Assembly (NCBI RefSeq): GCF_040448305.1
Contig: NZ_CP148752.1
Span: 4,340,001 to 4,404,000, forward strand
Source of the DNA: Pseudomonas fluorescens
GTDB taxonomy: Bacteria > Pseudomonadota > Gammaproteobacteria > Pseudomonadales > Pseudomonadaceae
Reading direction: 5' to 3'
Length of the DNA: 64,000 nt
Shown here in pieces: positions 61,746 through 64,000 of this stretch. Within the stretch, counting starts at the first letter, position 1; each line of letters starts with the position of its first letter. The notes under the pieces were generated by a model. That model did not search any database, was not told the DNA's origin, and saw nothing but the letters and a program-made list of their open reading frames with translations. Position numbers and translations under genes: made by a program.

Positions 61746-62861
61746 CTATTGCACCTTGGGCATGTCGGGTTGCGCGACCGAATGATGTTGTTCAGGCTCC
61801 TCGTTACCACTGGCCAATGGCACCACCGGCGGATGCTGACGGTCGGTTTCTTCTCGCAGGAAATCGATGAGGGACTGGGCGGAACGCTCATCCAGCCGCA
61901 AGTTGGGCATCGAGATCCTGTTGTAGCGCTCGAACAGTTCCATCGCGATCGGGTCCTTTTCCGCGAGCATGCGGTCAGGTTCGCGGATCCAGCGCTTGAG
62001 CCAGGCCGGATCGCGCTGATAGGTCACACCGATCAGGTCCGGGCCGATGCTGCGCAGGCCGATGCCCTGCCCGTCCAGCGGACCGAGGCTGTGGCAAGAC
62101 GCGCAGCGGGTGCGAAACAGCTCTTCGCCATTGCTCGGCGGGCGAATTTCCGGTGCATCGACATAGCTTTCTTCCACACTGGGCTGTTTCCAGTTATGCA
62201 GGGTATTGGCCAGTTGGTCGGCCAGAATCCACGGATTTTCGAACGGCGAGGCTTTCATCCAGCGGCCCGTTGCCTGGTTGCCGACGATCAGGCTCAGGTT
62301 GTGGTCCTTGTTGCGCCCGTTATCGACGCCTTCGATGAACAGCCCCAGTTTTTTGCGCAGGTCGGTCACGTCGGCGAATTCCCCGGTGAGGAATTTCCAC
62401 CCGGGCCCGACCTGGAAGCGTTGCGCATAGGCCTTGAGCACCTCGGGGGTATCACTCAAGGGGTCGATGCTGATGGAGTAGAAGAAGATGTCCTTGCCGA
62501 CCCGATCCCCCAGCAGTTTCTGCACCTGGCGCATGCGCGCGGTTTCCAGGGGGCAGGAGTCGCTGCACGAGGTGAAGATGAAGTTGATCACCACCACCTT
62601 GTCTTTGATCAAGTCATCGAAAAAACGCAGCTGCTGTCCGTCCTGGTCGGTCAGCAGGGTGTTGGGGAAATAGTCGCCACCCCACGGGGTGGCGTCTTCA
62701 ACGACAGCGGGCTCGGAAGTGGCTGCAGGAGCAGGTGCAGGCGTCGACGTCGGCTGGCTGGCGACCAGCAGCTGGCTGGCCAGCAAACCGGTCACCAACA
62801 TCAGCACCAGGTGCATGCCCAAGGCTCGTGCGCGTGGCGAATGCAGCTCTTTTTTTTCCAT
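61746..62861 (-). CDS. SCO1/SenC-cytochrome c fusion protein
   Basis: About 371 residues from ATG 62861, one codon after a GTG. An N-terminal membrane anchor (LGMHLVLMLVTGLLASQLLV) is followed by a Pro/Ala linker and a thioredoxin-fold SCO domain with the copper motif C99-SDS-C103-P and H187 (KDHNLSLIV). A C-terminal cytochrome c domain follows, with C253-AS-C256-H257 and probable axial M318 (RISMPNL). It is periplasmic; copper and heme on one chain suggest redox sensing or copper delivery to an oxidase. It lies between two kinase genes and is probably part of their signal input. Confidence 0.9.
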   Translation of the reverse strand: MEKKELHSPRARALGMHLVLMLVTGLLASQLLVASQPTSTPAPAPAATSEPAVVEDATPWGGDYFPNTLLTDQDGQQLRFFDDLIKDKVVVINFIFTSCSDSCPLETARMRQVQKLLGDRVGKDIFFYSISIDPLSDTPEVLKAYAQRFQVGPGWKFLTGEFADVTDLRKKLGLFIEGVDNGRNKDHNLSLIVGNQATGRWMKASPFENPWILADQLANTLHNWKQPSVEESYVDAPEIRPPSNGEELFRTRCASCHSLGPLDGQGIGLRSIGPDLIGVTYQRDPAWLKRWIREPDRMLAEKDPIAMELFERYNRISMPNLRLDERSAQSLIDFLREETDRQHPPVVPLASGNEEPEQHHSVAQPDMPKVQ

Positions 62862-63005
62862 CACCAGCCGCCTCGATGTCGTGAAGGGGGGTAATGGTGG
62901 TTTGCAAGGACCTCGCCAACCATGTGTTTTTTTTACAAAAAGGTACTAACACTCAACAAAACAATGATTTATCACAATCAATGGGCGATGACCGTGGAAA
63001 GGACC

Positions 63006-63043
63006 GGGGATTGAACCCCCGATATTGGGGGTAGTTCATCCCC
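63006..63043. other. GC-rich hairpin in the kinase-SCO gap
   Basis: On the minus strand the segment GGGGATGAACTACCCCC is followed after 6 bases by GGGGGTTCAATCCCC, an imperfect inverted repeat just after the stop of the upstream kinase gene. It may be an attenuating or mRNA-stabilising stem; there is no T-tract. It superficially resembles a tRNA T-arm. Confidence 0.45.
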
Positions 63044-63047
63044 GTTT

Positions 63048-64000
63048 TCAGGGGACCAGATTAAACGACAGGCGAACAGTGGTGCCCTCGCCTTCACGGC
63101 TATCCAGGGTCGCCGCACCGCCAAAACGCTCCATGATCCGCTTGACCAGCACCAGCCCGACCCCCAGCCCGCCCTGCTTGGTGGTGAAGAACGGCCGGAA
63201 GGCCATGGTGCGCTGTTCTTCGCTCATGCCTTTGCCGGTATCGCTCACCCTCACGCTGACGCGCCGGGCATCCTGCGGCTCGATCTGGATGGTCAGCGTA
63301 CCGCCGCCGTCCATGGCTTCCACCGCATTGGACAGCAGACTGTTGAGGATCTGGGTCAGTTGCACGTGCTGGCTCAGGACCATGGGCGTCTGGTCCGGCT
63401 CGAACACCACGTTGACCCTGGCCTTGCTGATCTGATGCTCGTAAGCCATCAGGCTGTCATGCAGGGCCGCCACCAGGTTCACAGGTTCCGCCTCGTCATT
63501 GAGCGGTCGCAGGGACTGGAGCAATTCCCGTACCCACGTCGACATGCGATCGACCTGAGTAATGATGTCGTTGATGTTCCCGTGTGCCGGACCGCTGTCG
63601 AACTCTATCGCCAGCTCGGCGCTTGAACGGATATTCGCCAACGGATTGCGCAGACTGTGGGCGACCGCTGAGGACACCTCCCCCAGAGCCACAAAGGTTT
63701 CGTTGGTGATCAATTGCTTCTGCTGCGTCTCCAGCAGGATCGCCGCCCGCCGCACGATCCAGTACAGACCCAGATAAATCAGACCGCCGCCCAGGGCGGT
63801 CGCCAGCCAGATCAGCACCAGGCCGCGCTCCATGCGGTTGATCAGGTCCTGTGGCTCCTTGTAAATCTCGACCATCGCCGTGACGGTGCTGCCATCGGCG
63901 TCGAACAGGGGAATGTAGTTTTCGATGAAGGTGTATTTGGGTGGTTCCAGGAACTTCTGCTCCATGCGGGATTTGTCCACATCGTGGTAACTGGTCGACA
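63048..64000 (-). CDS. sensor histidine kinase, partial (5' end beyond the window)
   Basis: The visible 317 codons run to the window edge without a start. The sensor end (STSYHDVDKSRMEQKFLEPP, YTFIENYIPLFDADGSTVTA) is followed by a membrane helix (IWLATALGGGLIYLGLYWIV), AVAHSLRNPLANIRSSAEL with the phosphoacceptor His, ILNSLLSNAVEAM and FFTTKQGGLGVGLVLVKRIM. It is clearly a paralogue of the kinase at 60150-61643. First known gene of the operon that continues with the SCO-cytochrome gene. Confidence 0.92.
   Translation of the reverse strand, partial: STSYHDVDKSRMEQKFLEPPKYTFIENYIPLFDADGSTVTAMVEIYKEPQDLINRMERGLVLIWLATALGGGLIYLGLYWIVRRAAILLETQQKQLITNETFVALGEVSSAVAHSLRNPLANIRSSAELAIEFDSGPAHGNINDIITQVDRMSTWVRELLQSLRPLNDEAEPVNLVAALHDSLMAYEHQISKARVNVVFEPDQTPMVLSQHVQLTQILNSLLSNAVEAMDGGGTLTIQIEPQDARRVSVRVSDTGKGMSEEQRTMAFRPFFTTKQGGLGVGLVLVKRIMERFGGAATLDSREGEGTTVRLSFNLVP

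Noticed and set aside
62996..63047. tRNA-like T-arm (GGGGATTGAACCCCC)
   Set aside because: No acceptor, D-arm or anticodon arm can be built around it, and there is no CCA context. A hairpin after the kinase gene explains it better.

Overview
The window looks like chromosomal DNA of a fluorescent Pseudomonas, probably the P. fluorescens group. The reasons are high-GC codon use, many REP/REPIN palindromes with a GTGGGAGCGAGC core between genes, arginine succinyltransferase genes of the AruF/AruG type, an HglS-type 2-oxoadipate dioxygenase, and Pseudomonas-style DUF1302/DUF1329/DUF1254 genes. No rRNA, tRNA, CRISPR array, prophage or transposase gene was seen.

Left part (1-25.6 kb): an orphan TccC/RHS polymorphic toxin whose C-terminus carries an R-S-ExE ADP-ribosyltransferase signature. 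Ordinary metabolism follows: a succinylglutamate desuccinylase-like M14 protein with a basic-amino-acid ABC binding protein, a GATase1 protein, a rhodanese gene divergent from an FtrA/GlxA-type regulator, cobF with a phosphatase-like gene, a stand-alone aruF-aruG pair, an oxaloacetate decarboxylase-family enzyme, a MASE2-GGDEF diguanylate cyclase, a Baeyer-Villiger monooxygenase with an alpha/beta hydrolase, and hglS. Then come a periplasmic protein, an ABC ATPase/FtsX permease/lipocalin-like lipoprotein operon, and a divergent secreted alkylsulfatase.

Middle part (25.7-38 kb): an outer-membrane/periplasmic set (DUF1302, DUF1329, two DUF1254 proteins) bracketed by two same-orientation copies of a roughly 0.8-kb palindromic repeat. 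Four transcription regulators follow in two divergent pairs (AraC/LysR and LysR/AraC).

Exopolysaccharide locus (38.2-56.2 kb): sixteen co-directional genes, mostly overlapping by a few bases. They encode UDP-glucose dehydrogenase, UDP-glucuronate 4-epimerase, a priming sugar-phosphate transferase, a BY-kinase-like P-loop protein lacking the Walker A lysine, a Wza-type export lipoprotein, a GumC/Wzz-type co-polymerase, three glycosyltransferases, a Wzy-like polymerase, a Wzx-like flippase, two deacetylases of different folds, a secreted glycoside-hydrolase-like protein and two GNAT proteins. This is a complete Wzx/Wzy-type pathway for an acidic, probably galacturonate-containing and acyl-modified polymer. 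I cannot assign it to a named Pseudomonas polysaccharide.

Right end (56.2-64 kb): a third copy of the palindromic repeat, a methyltransferase, a small secreted protein, a 270-bp cloverleaf MITE-like element that supplies the stop codon of its neighbour, and a redox-flavoured two-component operon. The operon holds a histidine kinase cut by the window edge, a SCO1-cytochrome c fusion, a second paralogous kinase, and an NtrC-type regulator with GAFTDA instead of GAFTGA.

The most unusual material is non-coding. Three copies of a giant imperfect palindrome carry internal hairpins whose sequence differs between arms while base pairing is kept. The TA-bounded cloverleaf element and a pair of mutually exclusive hairpins downstream of hglS are also notable.
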